DNA from: Myrica gale
Lineage: Eukaryota; Streptophyta; Magnoliopsida; Fagales; Myricaceae
Length of the DNA: 64,000 nucleotides
Reading direction: 5' to 3'
Assembly: GCA_963930655.1 (NCBI GenBank)
Contig: OZ005620.1
Location: 1,937,001 to 2,001,000 of the forward strand
Part shown: positions 49,143 through 61,510 of the stretch, piece by piece
Layout of the letters: every line of letters begins with the position of its first letter
Numbering within the stretch: the first letter of the stretch is position 1
The notes under the pieces: generated by a model
Seen by the model: the letters and a program-made list of their open reading frames with translations, nothing else
What the model was told of the DNA's origin: nothing
Database searches by the model: none
Translations under genes and position numbers: made by a program

Positions 49143-50152
49143 AGGAGTGACAAGTACAACATAATTTCCGGGACATTTATGTCATGCCCCCATGCTAGCG
49201 GCTCAGCTGCCCTTGTGAAGGCTGCTCATCCGAACTGGTCCCCTGCCGCCATTAAATCAGCCCTCGTGACCACAGGTGAAGTAACAAACTTGACCTCTAG
49301 GACACGACTAAGTTCCAGGCTATTCCCTTAAGGAAGGAAAGCAAATAAATATCATACTCGACCGTGGTATCGGATTTATGGTATGACAGAATCAACGGGC
49401 CTTCCTTTCTTCTGCATTTGAGTTCCATAGATCATGACAGAAATTAGCAATATGGTTGTTGTGGACTTATTTTTTTATGAGCCAGAGTTTAATCACTCTC
49501 ACTCGACCTATTTATCTTCTGAATAGCTTACATCCTGGACCCGAAAAACCACGAAGACCTCGAATTTTCTTACGGATCTGGTCACCTCATCCCAGATCAA
49601 GCGGCAGACCCTGGACTCGTCTATGATGCATCAGAGGCAGACTACGTCGACTTCCTCTGCAAGCAGGGCTATAATACCACCAGGCTAAGACTCATCACTG
49701 GAGACAACAGCAGCTTCTGCACCACCACAGGACGAGGAAGAGCTAGGGACCTTAACTATCCCTCGTTCTCCGTACCCGTAGAAGATGGCCATGAGATTAG
49801 TGCTGTGTTCACTAGGACAGTCACCAACGTTGGCTCACCAAACTCCACCTACACTGTCAGCATGCACATGCCGGCCTCTATTGCTGTAACAGTGGAGCCA
49901 TATGTCCTGTCGTTCTCTGCCATTGGAGAGAAGTAGTCGTTCAAGGTGATGGTCTACTGTCCAAATATTGCACAGCAGCCGATAACATCAGGAGAAATCA
50001 TGTGGGATGATGGGGTTCATTTCGTTAGAAGCCCACTTGTTGTGTTCACAGTTCTCCCCGGTTCTCCATACTCTGCCTTCTTCACCCGCCAGAAAAAACC
50101 ATTTTCCAGAGATTCCTCTATGCATCACAAGAATTGGATCCTTGGCCACTAG

Positions 50153-50762
50153 TATAGATCCCATCCGTAGATGCTTCCCCCATATTGTGATATGTTTGCA
50201 ATTGGGATGCCGTGTAAACTTTCTACTGCCGTCACGAGATTGAAATAAAACTCAAACAACACTGCTAAATGTACGTGGCGCATCTCTCTCTCTCTCTCTC
50301 TCGTCCCTGTCATCAGCAATGGTCACAATATCGCACAAATGGCTTGTGGGGATTACATTCTGATAGATTCATGCCTACCGAGAAAAGGAAGGGGTAAAAA
50401 GCATATACACCAGACAAATGGTTGATCAAGTTATAGCTTTCTACTGCTTAGGATAGAAAAAAAAAAAAAAAAGTCATACCTTCTACTGTAAGTGAACCAT
50501 CAACGAAGGCAAGGTCCAGTCATTGCCTATCTCAAACCTAGAGGAAGAGTGTGAGAGTGTTGGTGTGTAAAATCTGAAAAATCATTTCCATCTAATTATT
50601 CATGAAAAAAATGCAACAACATTCAATTACAAATAGGGCAAATCCTCCACATCCCGTGGGTAGAGGCAGAACCCATATATGGTGGATAGATTGCATAAAC
50701 CCACATGAACAAAACAAAACAAATAGCATTAGGGAAACTGGACGAATTCAGTCGTAAAACTT
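50153..50762. other. Spacer between the subtilase pseudogene and NRS/ER
   Basis: This is a tail-to-tail intergenic region with a CT microsatellite near 50285-50302 and an A-run near 50459-50472. It contains the 3' region of the minus-strand NRS/ER gene. No gene is seen. Confidence 0.6.
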
Positions 50763-52469
50763 TTAAGCTTCGGCAGTCTTCTGATTCGGTTTGAATACAT
50801 ACTTGATGAGGGACTCCTTAATGGGTAAGAGTTCGGGGAATTCCTGCTTCAATTTTGAGGCGTCAAGCTCATTGTTGCTTCTAGGAGCAATGATCACCTT
50901 TGCCTGCTCCTCAAGAGTAAAGTTCTTCCATGTGAAGTTGGGGTCAATGTATTCCCTATACATCTGTAGTATCTCATTGTGGCTGACCACGCCAGGGTTT
51001 GTGAAGTTCCAGATTCCAGTGAGATTTCTCTTTGCCATCTCAATGGAGATTGGAAGGAGTTCATCCAGGATTGTCATTGAGTTTGGAATGTTAACGACCT
51101 TCTCATAACGAGTGATCTTTGTGATAAAGTTGCGAGGGTTGGATAAATCAGACGAGATGGGCATTCTCACACGCAAAGTACAGACGTTATCGTAATTCTT
51201 GATAAGTTCTTCCACCTTAAAAATACCAAATTGGAGCCACAATCAGTACCATACAATGGAATGAGCACAGCCACCAAGAATATACGTTCCCAGCAAGTTA
51301 TTAAAGGGAATCACCAAGTAAAACAGAGATGAGAGAGAGAGACAGGCTTTCATTTTGGGACAATAAACATGCGAAGGTCTTTTTTACTGGATGAATAAGA
51401 AGTTTCATTCACCCAATAAATATGTATAGAAATTGCTAAGCAGATCACTAGGAGAAATATCACTGAAAACTGAAAACAGGAAAAAACACATAAGCTCAGG
51501 TCTGGTAACCAAATGCAATTAATATCAAGGGAACAAATCGGGACCTATGGACCACACCCAAGGCATAATAATTCATCCCATAAGACTTACATGGAAACTA
51601 TTTACTTTTAATATAATAACAAAACCACTCGCAAATGTACAACAAGTTGAGCCATACAAAGAAGAATGCAAGCTTATAGATACCACCCTAATTAATCATA
51701 CAATCAGCTCGATTTGCAGGTGCGAATTACAGATTCAAAAAGTTCATGCTTATGTCGATACAAATAAACTATGTCAGATCTAGTTTGCTTAGACATACTG
51801 ATACAGTCACACGAGTGTGGCATGCAAAACTGTATATTTGGAACTAAAATCTCTAAACAATTGTGTTTTTTATACCATTTTCGCATCCATTAGAGCTCAT
51901 GCTGTAAATTCTAAGTAGACAATATTGTACACATCCTTTACAAGGGACTACCAAATCACATCAAGTTAATCAATTATCTAGGAACCGAAAAAAAAAGGGA
52001 AAGGAAAGCCCACCATGGCCTTAGTCTTGGAGTAGAAAGATCCGACGAAGTTTGGGGAGTCCTCCTCCTTGAACCCGATGCCGGACCCTAAGGGATGACC
52101 CGAATCATACTCGAAGATACACCCAGTGGAGTAGTTGATCAAGACAAGGCCCTTCTCTCTGCACACGTCGGCCAAGGTGAGCGTCCCGACTACGTTGGTC
52201 CGGATAGTCTCAACCTTGTGGGACTCGCACCAGTCGACGTTGGGGCGGCCTGTGACTCCAGCGGCGTTGAAGACGTGGCTGGGCTGGACGGCAGCCAAGT
52301 CGGCTTCGAGCGACGCACGATTCTCGAGACGGCCGGAGCCGTAGGTGAACTCGATGCTCTGCGCCTGACAGAGCCGGCCCAGGACTCCGCCAATCCAGCC
52401 GGTGCGGCCGTATATCAGGAATTTGTACGGCTTGTCGGTTGCCGACACGCCGTTAGCCGGGAAACCCAT
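50763..52469 (-). CDS. NRS/ER: Bifunctional dTDP/UDP-4-keto-6-deoxyglucose 3,5-epimerase/4-reductase
   Basis: Two exons, 52469-52014 and 51215-50763, join in frame into 302 residues (Arabidopsis NRS/ER/UER1 has 301). The enzyme performs the last two steps of UDP-L-rhamnose synthesis in the cytosol: epimerisation and NADPH-dependent reduction of UDP-4-keto-6-deoxyglucose. The Rossmann motif GRTGWIGG (21-28) binds the cofactor, and the short-chain dehydrogenase pair YxxxK is Tyr146 and Lys150 (FYSKTKAM). The intron follows the ATG codon of KAM (GTGGGC donor, AAG acceptor). Exon 1 is much richer in G+C than its surroundings, as is common at plant 5' ends. The start MGFPANG is the first ATG of the frame. 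Confidence 0.96.
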
Positions 52470-52576
52470 CGGTGAAGAGAGTGCGATAGGGGGGCGGGGG
52501 GAGTGTGTGTGAGAGATTTGGATCTAGTGGGATATAATTTGTGAACAATATTTAGTGGGTTGGGATCTTAAAAAGG

Positions 52577-52583
52577 ATATATA
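52577..52583 (-). promoter_or_regulatory. TATA box of NRS/ER
   Basis: On the minus strand TATATAT lies about 108 bp upstream of the ATG at 52469, a good core-promoter distance. A purine-poor leader follows. No transcript evidence is available. Confidence 0.5.
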
Positions 52584-54713
52584 GCAACGTTGATTTGGTC
52601 GAAGGATACTTAGGTCTTTCAATTTCGATTCGGACAGTGCACCCATGTGGGATGCTCCTTTTAGTAATAATTGGTTTTGTCCCAATAAAGATTTAAAGGA
52701 TTAGTGCTGATTCAAAGTAACGTATGGAATATGGATGCTATTTAAGAGATATTTTTATTACATTTACTCACTTTATAGCTTAAATATATTAACCTATAAA
52801 ATACCATATATTGTACTTTGTGTCTTAGCCTCAGGCCTCAGCTTACATTCATGATTAACCCGGACATCGTTAAAATAATCTCATTATATGATGTTTATGA
52901 GATTCTTTTAACATGTTATTTGGAAACAAAATTTTTAGATAGTTAAATTTTTGAGTATGAGAGTTGGTGTAGGGCTATGCATAACTAGCGGAGGTTATTC
53001 TCTCTACTGTCACCGCCCCCGTCATCGTTAAGGGAAGAAAACGGCACCTAACAGTGACGATTTTGACCGTGCCGGTAGCGGCTACCGCCACCTACATCGA
53101 AGATTACAAAAAAAGAGAGGAGCAAATAGCAACAGAGCTAATCACAAAAAAAAAAATCCACAAACCCAACAACAAATCGTAACCAAATATCAAAAAAATC
53201 CACAAAACTATCAGCAAATCGCAACCAAATCTCAAAAGCAAAATCTCAATTAAAAGTAGATTTTGCTCACCGTCACCGGTGTCACTAGGCATTCGGTGCA
53301 TGATGAACACAGGTGGTACCAGTGATCAGGCTTAAGTTAATGAAAAAAATGATAAGAGAGTAAAAAAGTTGATGAAAAAATAAAAGAAAGATAAATTTTT
53401 ATAATTATAGATAAAATTTTAGTTAATGAATGACATGTAAGTGGCAGAGAGTAATAAGAACAGCAATAAGAAAACAACGACCATGTGGACAAATTTAGGA
53501 GTAATTTCTCTTTACTTTGGGACCACGAGCGTTATACCCACTGACAGCATTTAGTGGACCATAATTACTTTCATCTTTTTCTCTTTAAAGATGATCTAAT
53601 TTAAATAGAAATATAGAGAGAATTTGGGACGATGATTGAAGAAGGGTGCCGCTCAGCCATCAATGGTAGCTTTTTGCTCTTCATTTTCTTTTGATTTTTT
53701 TTTTGTTCTTTTGATTATCCAATTTCTCCTATTTTGCCTTCTTCTTTTTTTAACGTCAGAAAGAAAAGGGATTATCAATTCAAGGAATGCTTTGTATTGT
53801 ATATGAATTAAGCAATAACAATTATAGTATTATTATGGATCAAATCCAAACGTCACGTGGAATTGAGTGCAGGGTATAACTGATCCCTCGTCCTTACCAT
53901 ATTAAACAAAAAAGAACCCTGTAATTTGGGTGGCCAATAGAAAGTTTCAAGTCATTGGTGTGGTGTACCTATTCAATGAAGCTCGTGACAAGCACTAATC
54001 TGAAGATTCTTAGAACTACCTTACATCAGACAAGCTTAAACATGTGAAAATGCGAACAAACATTAAACTTATCAATTATTTTATTGTATTTTTGTTCCAA
54101 GGTTTGGATCTCGATTTTATGCCAAACATGACCACATGTTATCGTGTTGGGCCGATGAGGATCGTGCTTGATGCACCTGCTGAGCACTCTGTGGGATATA
54201 GTATTAATGGTCGACTTGGATCCGAAGCACGTTCACGTGGTCCCAAATCAATGGGTCGTCATACATCTTGATTAATAACAGTGACGGTAATCTTTCGTGA
54301 ACACCTTCTCCACGGACCGTATAAACAATGGCCTCAACTTATTCCAACCGACACCGTATCTTCTTATTCAATCTTATTATATATATATCATATCCTCTTA
54401 TGCTTGAGTATGAATTGTCAGATGAGGATTTTCTGTAATTTACTATTTGGTGCAATTAAGAAAAGAGATATACACAATAAATAGACTTTATATTATTTAA
54501 TATTGCTTATGTAAAGTTTCGGACAATATGAATTCCACTATGAATCTATCTATTGTGTCTATATCTTTTCGAATTGCACGGTACAATTCAAACAACAAAT
54601 TTCAGATGATCTTGATCCGTGAAGTGTCATCTAGATCATCTTCCTTTTTGATAGAATTGAGAGAGAAGGCTGTTATAACCCTTTAATTGAAATATTCGGT
54701 TAACAGAAATAAA

Positions 54714-54936
54714 AGGAGGTAGCTTGAGTGTCTTTTTTGTTCAGTTTGTGTCTTGTTCTTTTTCTCGTTTTCTAGTTTATTTTGTCTGTTGATTGGTTTC
54801 CTTGCCTTGGCAAAAATTCAGTACAGGAGGTAGCTTGAGTGTCTTTTTTGTTCAGTTTGTGTCTTGTTCTTTTTCTCGTTTTCTAGTTTCTTTTGTCTGT
54901 TGATTGGTTTCCTTGCCTTGGCAAAAATTACAGTAC
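54714..54936. repeat. 111-bp tandem duplication downstream of PLD gamma
   Basis: Two adjacent copies (54714-54824 and 54825-54936) start AGGAGGTAGCTTGAGTGTC and differ by one substitution and one inserted base. The second copy lies about 310 bp from the PLD stop codon, so it may fall in or near the 3' untranslated region. Confidence 0.95.
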
Positions 54937-55246
54937 TGAAAGAATCTCCCTTCCCCTTCCCCCTCCCTCTTTCTTTTTCTCTTTCTCCCCACCTTTCTTG
55001 TGATTGTAAAGATAGGCATCGAACATAAGCTCAAATCTTATCTTCTGAGATGTTAAATAAACGAAAAAAGCTGAACAAATACAGACCCAAAAATAGTGTC
55101 ATAGTATGATGTATTGGTACTCAGCATACATTAGGCAGAAGCATACTCTTCGCCAGAAACTTAAATTGGACTAATCAGCCAAGAATATTATGCCCATCAA
55201 TTATCATCAAGAATGTCGGATCGTGAGATTTTTCTGTTTTTTCTTG

Positions 55247-58200
55247 CTAGATGGTGAGATTTTCTTGAATGACTGTAAATGTTCCCCTTACGGCCCCACC
55301 AACATCTGGAAAGGTCTCATAGCCAGGAAGAGGCTTCACCTTGCCTGTTCGATCAACATCGAGTGGATACTTTAATAGATGACCCTTCATTTCTGTCACC
55401 TCATCAGCTGCATATTGTCTCCAGTTGAGCTCGCCCATCGACCGAATCCGTCTTGCACATTCCAGGCTCTCTGGTTTCTTGAAACATTCCTCGAGTGCTC
55501 CAATGTGCTCTGCCCATAATGACATCCTATATCCATAGATCTGCACCCAGATACAAGCAGATAGTTGTCTATTACTGAAACAGGCAACAGCAATCGAGTA
55601 TCAACAGTGTTGATCCTCTACAATGATAAATTGACAATTTAGAAATGATATCCAATTTAATGATATTCTTGGGATGACAGCACTTAGCCATTATGTCTCA
55701 AAATCATGAGCTAAGAAAGTAAAAAGTTAACTTTGCTAGGTGAACATCAGCATCAGCAGTGACACCAAGAGTCTTTTACAAGTTTTACTAGCATTTTTCA
55801 TCAGATCAAGCAAATTCGCAGCCAAACCACACTTTGATACAATTTTTTTAAAACTACGTGTGGCTTTGATAATCACAAACTAAGATAACCTGAAAACAAT
55901 CAAGATAAAATTCAATAGTGCAATTTGCTTACCTGGTTTGTAAAATCTAAATGTTCATTCTACCGTAAATTACTCATAATAAACTATCAATGAATTGCTA
56001 TTTTATCAAGCAGACAAAATTTTGTACCTTCCTCAAACTTGAGGACGTCCTTATTATCTATACTAGTGAAATTCAAGTTCACATAGAAGCTCTCATGTAC
56101 GTGCATAGACAGACACATCTAGCAGCATGGAAATTGCAGAGAGTTCTGTTTTTTAAAGCTTGCCTGTCCATGTGGAGTAGAACGTTTCCTTGCCCAAGTA
56201 TGATAAGGCTGGTATGCACCCATTGCTATTTCAGTGTCTCTGGTGCCTTCCATTGACCGCTGATTGATATTTGCTGAACCCAGTATCACATACTCATCGT
56301 CCACTATCATTCCTTTTGAGTGGACATAAATCATAAACCGTCTACTCTTCTGCGTAAGTGCCTATATTACCAACATACAATTCTCTATTTAAACACAGGA
56401 AAAGGTGAAAGAATGATAAAGTTCAAATGGAAACATGAGATTTAGTAAAGAGAAAGATGACTGTTCTCAGGCAGATAGAAGGAAATACTTGTGGTGTCTT
56501 TACTGAGGTGGACTTTGTTGCATCTAAACTAAGCTCCCTATCTGGTGCCTCACGATTGCCAAGGCAAAAGAAATTCAGGTAGTCTTGCGGTTCATACTTG
56601 TTCTCAAGTCCGACCTCCTTTAAAGCCTTGTAAACCATTTCATACATCATTTGCATTGTTTTATTCTGCACCACGAGAGAACAAAACCAGGTGGAAAAGG
56701 TGTGGCAATAAACCCGCAAACACTAAAAGCTGTATGAAGAGTTGCCAAACTTGTAGACATCAGAATATAGGATAGAATTAAAATGTACCTGCCAATAGAG
56801 AATCCTCTGAACAGACGTGCTGGTAGGAGCACCTTCCGGCCACATTGGGATAATGATATAAGCAGAGAACCTCTCCTTCGCCTTTATTTTGTCAGCAATT
56901 TTGAGAGCAATTTCCATTGGTATTAGATTGTTTGCACCTGCAGACAAAAGTATCCATATACGATGAGTCCAATGATGTTCCCGACCCCATCCAATATGAG
57001 ACCAACTTCCATTGCCTTTCCCACTACTGTGACAATGATTAGCAAAGATGGGCTATAATAGAAAAAAATAATACTGCAATTAACTTTATTGCAAATTATT
57101 CACGTATCACATTTTTTTGGGTCAAATTTGATAGAACATCATTCAATAGACATGGTCTCTGCCAAGAAAATTTCAAAAAATAAATAAAGGAAAAACGAAG
57201 TAAAAATGATACTTATAGTACACATTTTAAAGTTACATGACTATATCTGTCATTCCTTTATTCTTTATCCACACATTAGATTCCCTAACCTAAGTCCTTG
57301 TGAGAATCCCAGTTGTACGACGACCCAAGGAAGTACTGGTTCTCAATGTAGATGAACTTCTGGGCAGAACGGATTGCCTTGACATATGCTATATGTATGC
57401 TCATGTCTATCAGGACATTCTTCCCGCATAGAAGATTCTGTTACAACAGTTTAAACATATTAGTCCATTAACCTTCAGTGTGAACGAGATTAAATGCTTA
57501 TTTCTGTAAGAAAACAAAAAGGACGAAGAGTTTTCTCACCTCATTTATAGCTTCTTTTGGGTCTTCAGGAAATCCTTTCACCGAATTGGAATCAATTGAA
57601 CGGAACACCTTCACTTGTTGCAAATTTTAGAGAAAGAAAGAAAAACACACATTGGAAAAAAGTCTTGAAAATCCAACTCAACTATGAAAGAAGATTGACA
57701 TCCCGTGTACCTGCACATGCCAATCCTCTGGATCATTCTGACTTTTGCAATGAAAATCTGCTATCCCAATGATGTCGGGAATCCTTTCAATCTTGAGTAG
57801 TGAATCATCATATGATGCTTTTAGCTTTTGAATGCCATGTTTTTTTGACGCCTTTAACCAACGCTCCTCAAAATTGGTGAGGACATCATATGCAGCTGGA
57901 CCATCAAGACGACTATGCAAATCATGCCATGGTTCTCTTGGACAGCCAACAGTTGGCTCCTATTTAAGTCACAAACTAAGTAGGTTAAAATGAGGTAAAA
58001 GCACACATTTATAAAATCTCCTTTTATTGATCCCATATAAAATTTAACAACCATAACAGAACAGCTTAGATAACTTATATGGATAAAACCCCAAGAGGAA
58101 GCACACTAGGTTGGCTGCACAAAAGGCAATTGAGATAATTAATTGAAGCATTTACCGTCAAGTTTGGATTGTGATAATCATCTCTATGCACTGTTTCTAA

Positions 58201-60696
58201 AGTCCTAAAAAGAGGATGGTGTGGTGTATCATATCGGCCCAAGCATAAATCAAGACCTCCAACAAATGCCAGGATCTTTCTTCTATTATGACCAGCATCA
58301 GAATCTACAATCACTGTCTTCTGATGATGGGTATAGATTGTTCCAACCTCCTGACAATTAACATAAAACAAGAAGAGGTTTAGAGCACCTAATAATATGG
58401 AGTACCAAATTACGGAATAATACATATATAGTTATATACATATATCTATAAACAAACACCTACAAGTAGATGTATGTGTGTTCTAGGATACGAAAGTTTG
58501 TATGTGCATGTTTGTATGCAAGCACATCCATATACGAAATAGGGAGTGAAAGTCAATACAGGCAAAAGAATATAAATCTGAAAGGGAAATTTGATAGAAA
58601 ACGCTGAATCTCTAACTAATATAACCTTGCCAATCAGAAATGAACATCGCAAAAGGAAAAATAGTCATTTTCAACATGCCAGTGGAACTGAAAAATAAAT
58701 GAGAGTTAAAAATATTTCCTAATAAGATTGACACATTACGCAAGAAAATTGGTCTAAATCTCATTCGGCATCCATTACGGGATACTGGTGATCATTGGTC
58801 GAATTCTTATTTGAAAAAAAAAAATTGTTTGGCAAATATCAGGCATTGAAGTTATGGCAAGTGAACCAAAAAGTTAAAATTTTCAGCTTTGTTTTGCTTT
58901 TCTTGTTTTGTGAAGCAGCACAGTTCGTAAGTGAAATGAAAATCATCATCACCTTACCAATAAATATAAACACTTTCAAGGAACTTAATAGGATCATCTG
59001 ACAAAGAGACATCAACTACGATTATGAGACACTAAACTATAGATCCTACTGTCAAACAGAAGGCATGTAGTACGACCATTGATAAAGTATATATTGCAAC
59101 TTCTCAATATCCCAACCTTCTTCTTGACAAAGCTATGACCTTTTCCAGCAGATCGAGGACAGAGTAGCACTTGCACTGAAGAGTGCTTGAAAAAATGGCG
59201 AGTCTCCTCGTCATTAGTTTGCATGATGCCTTCCTGCAGACATAGAAATCAATAAGCCCTTACTGATAGAGTATATAGAAACAACCACTTGATGCGAGAA
59301 AGACTAAAGACGAGAAAAATTGGATTTAAACTCTGAAGCAGAGATTACAGACAATAAACAATGACAGGCTTGGTTCAGATACTTGAACTGTGTTTCACCT
59401 TCATACCATGTCTACTACACAAGAGGAAGACAATAAAGCAGAAGACACATAACAGAAGAACGCAAACAAATATTTAATTACCCACTGCATTCGAGGTGAA
59501 CTAAAAATCTCGAAAAAATTCTGAAAGTTTATCTTCAGGAATCAAACAGAATTATGTGAATGTTGTTGATCCTAGGCATAAAGGACGACCATGATTAAGG
59601 ACTTAAGCGACCACTAAGTAATTGAATATAAAAATTAAACCAGAACAGTGTAGAATGATGCTTGAGCTCAGACAATGCTATAACATAGAATAGTCGTGGC
59701 ATATGATATCAAAAATTTCTTTTAAGCCCTTACTGTTTTGAACCCCAGAATGCTCCTAGAAGTCGGATCATCCCATACAAGGAGCAGCACCCTTACACCT
59801 TCCTGTGACTTTGTTTTGAGTAGATCCCCTAACGTGTAATCTGCTGCATTCTGACCATCTCGAATCAGTCTAACCTTGTGGTACACCGACCACCCGGCAA
59901 TGTATATCAAACGACGGGCCTGACTTATTGCTTCAAAGATGTCTTGCCAACAATTCCTGTGCACATACTGAGCATCACCATCAAGTTTCACATTGGGAAG
60001 GCAACCGTCCTGGGCATGGGCATCTTGGTATAGCGTCACTTTTCCACATCTCCTAAGTGGAAAGTAGGTACCAGGGACTCCTGGGTAATTAGGATCTGAA
60101 CCTACTCCATGATAAAGGCTCACTTTATCCACTGGGGTGTACTGAATCGACAAATTCAGTACAGCTCCAGCCTTACAAGGCTTCCCACTGGCATTAAGGA
60201 TGGGATAGGTTCCCTCAACTTTCACACCGGAGGATAATTGCTCCACTGGAATTCCCACAGCACCGATGATCTGCGAGCCAACAACATCATTGTCTTTGAC
60301 AACAAATTGCACTTCTGCAGCATAATGTGCAACAGGAACATTAAAATGCTGCATCCAAACAGGGTTCTCAGTGTTACTGATCACAAAAGTCCTCCCGATT
60401 ACAGCATCTGATACTGCTACCGTGACATATGGATCACTGGTTACCACAGAAGACATTTGCCCCTCAATTTTTCTGCTAACATTCCCAGAAAATTTAGAAA
60501 ACATGTCACCTAATTTTTTATGAAACAAATCCATGTTAGGAAGGTTTTTCGCCTCCCTGACCCATATATCTAAGTTCCCATGTAATAGAAGAACCTGAAG
60601 GGAAGCGTTGTTGGTCTGAAACGGCACAGCTTGTTGACCCTGACCATGTTGTGAGCTTCCAAACGACAATGTTTCAGCATAAGCAGGGTGAGCCAT
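55247..60696 (-). CDS. PLDGAMMA1: Phospholipase D gamma
   Basis: Ten exons (60696-59734, 59233-59117, 58350-58156, 57959-57711, 57608-57540, 57437-57290, 56937-56789, 56665-56489, 56361-56164, 55540-55247) join into 852 residues; Arabidopsis PLD gamma 1 has about 858. It hydrolyses membrane phospholipids to phosphatidic acid. An N-terminal C2 domain (about 32-185, [19 protein letters not shown]) binds calcium and lipid. The two HKD motifs are complete: His369/Lys371/Asp376 (HHQKTVIVD) and His703/Lys705/Asp710 (HSKGMIVDD). The basic LTQKSRRF stretch before the second HKD fits the phosphoinositide site of the beta/gamma classes. The protein ends in ENLTI, as the family does. Intron 9 uses a GC donor. 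The gamma call rests on overall similarity; which gamma paralogue it matches cannot be told. Confidence 0.95.
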
Positions 60697-61219
60697 ATGA
60701 AAAACAGATCCCTCCCCACTTGAGAAGCTTGAATTGTGCGAAGCACTCGTAGGTCGAAGTATCCGTAATCAAGAACCTCAATTTAGTACTGATTGAACGG
60801 ATAACAAACACAAACCACCCCGGCTAAAAGTCATCTGTACCGCAGTTAGAGAATTGAGGATCACAATTCGGAAGATACCCAATTAATATAGGCCCTGAAA
60901 TATGTTGGTCAACGTCAAAGAACCGCCAAGAACGAAAACGAATCTGGGATCGCTCTTGGGAACTAGTTATTTGACTTGAGAAACCGTAGGGGTAATGCCA
61001 AAAAAGTGAAGCTAAAGTCAACCAGATGTGCATGCAATGATGCAAAAATTAATGGAAATGAGAGGCACCGGAATGAGAAGATTAAAACAGGAATATGGAC
61101 TTTGAAAGGAAGTAATAATATAATATTACTGGAAGGTCCGAACGGGTAAACCAAAGTAGAGGGTGAAGAAGAAAGGCTTCAAAATCTGGAAATGTATAAT
61201 GCGGACAATATTGTGGAAG
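60697..61219 (-). other. Upstream region of PLD gamma
   Basis: This holds the leader and promoter of the minus-strand PLD gene. Several minus-strand open frames here have no recognisable family. No clear TATA box was picked. Confidence 0.4.
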
Positions 61220-61510
61220 AGTCGAAAATTGAAAGGGAGTTTTCGTGACGTGTTGCTCGAAGGGGATTCGAAGATGGCGATTAAGGCTATTCAAAGTTTT
61301 ACTTGCTGTTTGGAATGGAAGATTCATTCTGTAGTGCGGCAGGTTGTTGAGGTTGGCAGGAAGATGCATAGGTGGAAAGCAATTCATGTCCGAAGAGGTG
61401 CAAATGAGACTGGAAAACCTTGCTCGTCGCGCCGCCGAGATTAGTCTATGTGGAATTTTCCGTAGTTGTGAGCATGTCCTTGATTTGTATGATGATACTG
61501 AAACTTTTTG
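61220..61510 (+). pseudogene. RNase H-like (RVT_3) domain fragment, frameshifted
   Basis: The frame FRDVLLEGDSKMAIKAIQS, then W-I-S-V-R-V, then HVRRGANE matches the pattern of plant RNase H-like RVT_3 domains (a VLxEGDSK block with catalytic Asp, then HVxRxAN). After ANE the frame is lost, and the expected NLARRAAEIS continues in the next frame (about 61402 onward), so there is an indel. The N-terminal part with the first catalytic residues is missing. Such domains occur in LINE-type retroelements and in many captured plant copies; no reverse transcriptase lies beside it. Probably a dead relic. Confidence 0.65.

Larger units (their letters stand above)
52470..55246. other. Spacer between NRS/ER and PLD gamma
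   Basis: It contains the NRS/ER promoter, a GC-rich patch near 53000-53100, a 111-bp tandem duplication (54714-54936) and the 3' region of the PLD gene. No gene is supported in this AT-rich DNA. Confidence 0.55.

Noticed and set aside
52095..52475. 126-codon plus-strand frame
   Set aside because: It is the antisense shadow of NRS/ER exon 1, whose high G+C removes stops on both strands.
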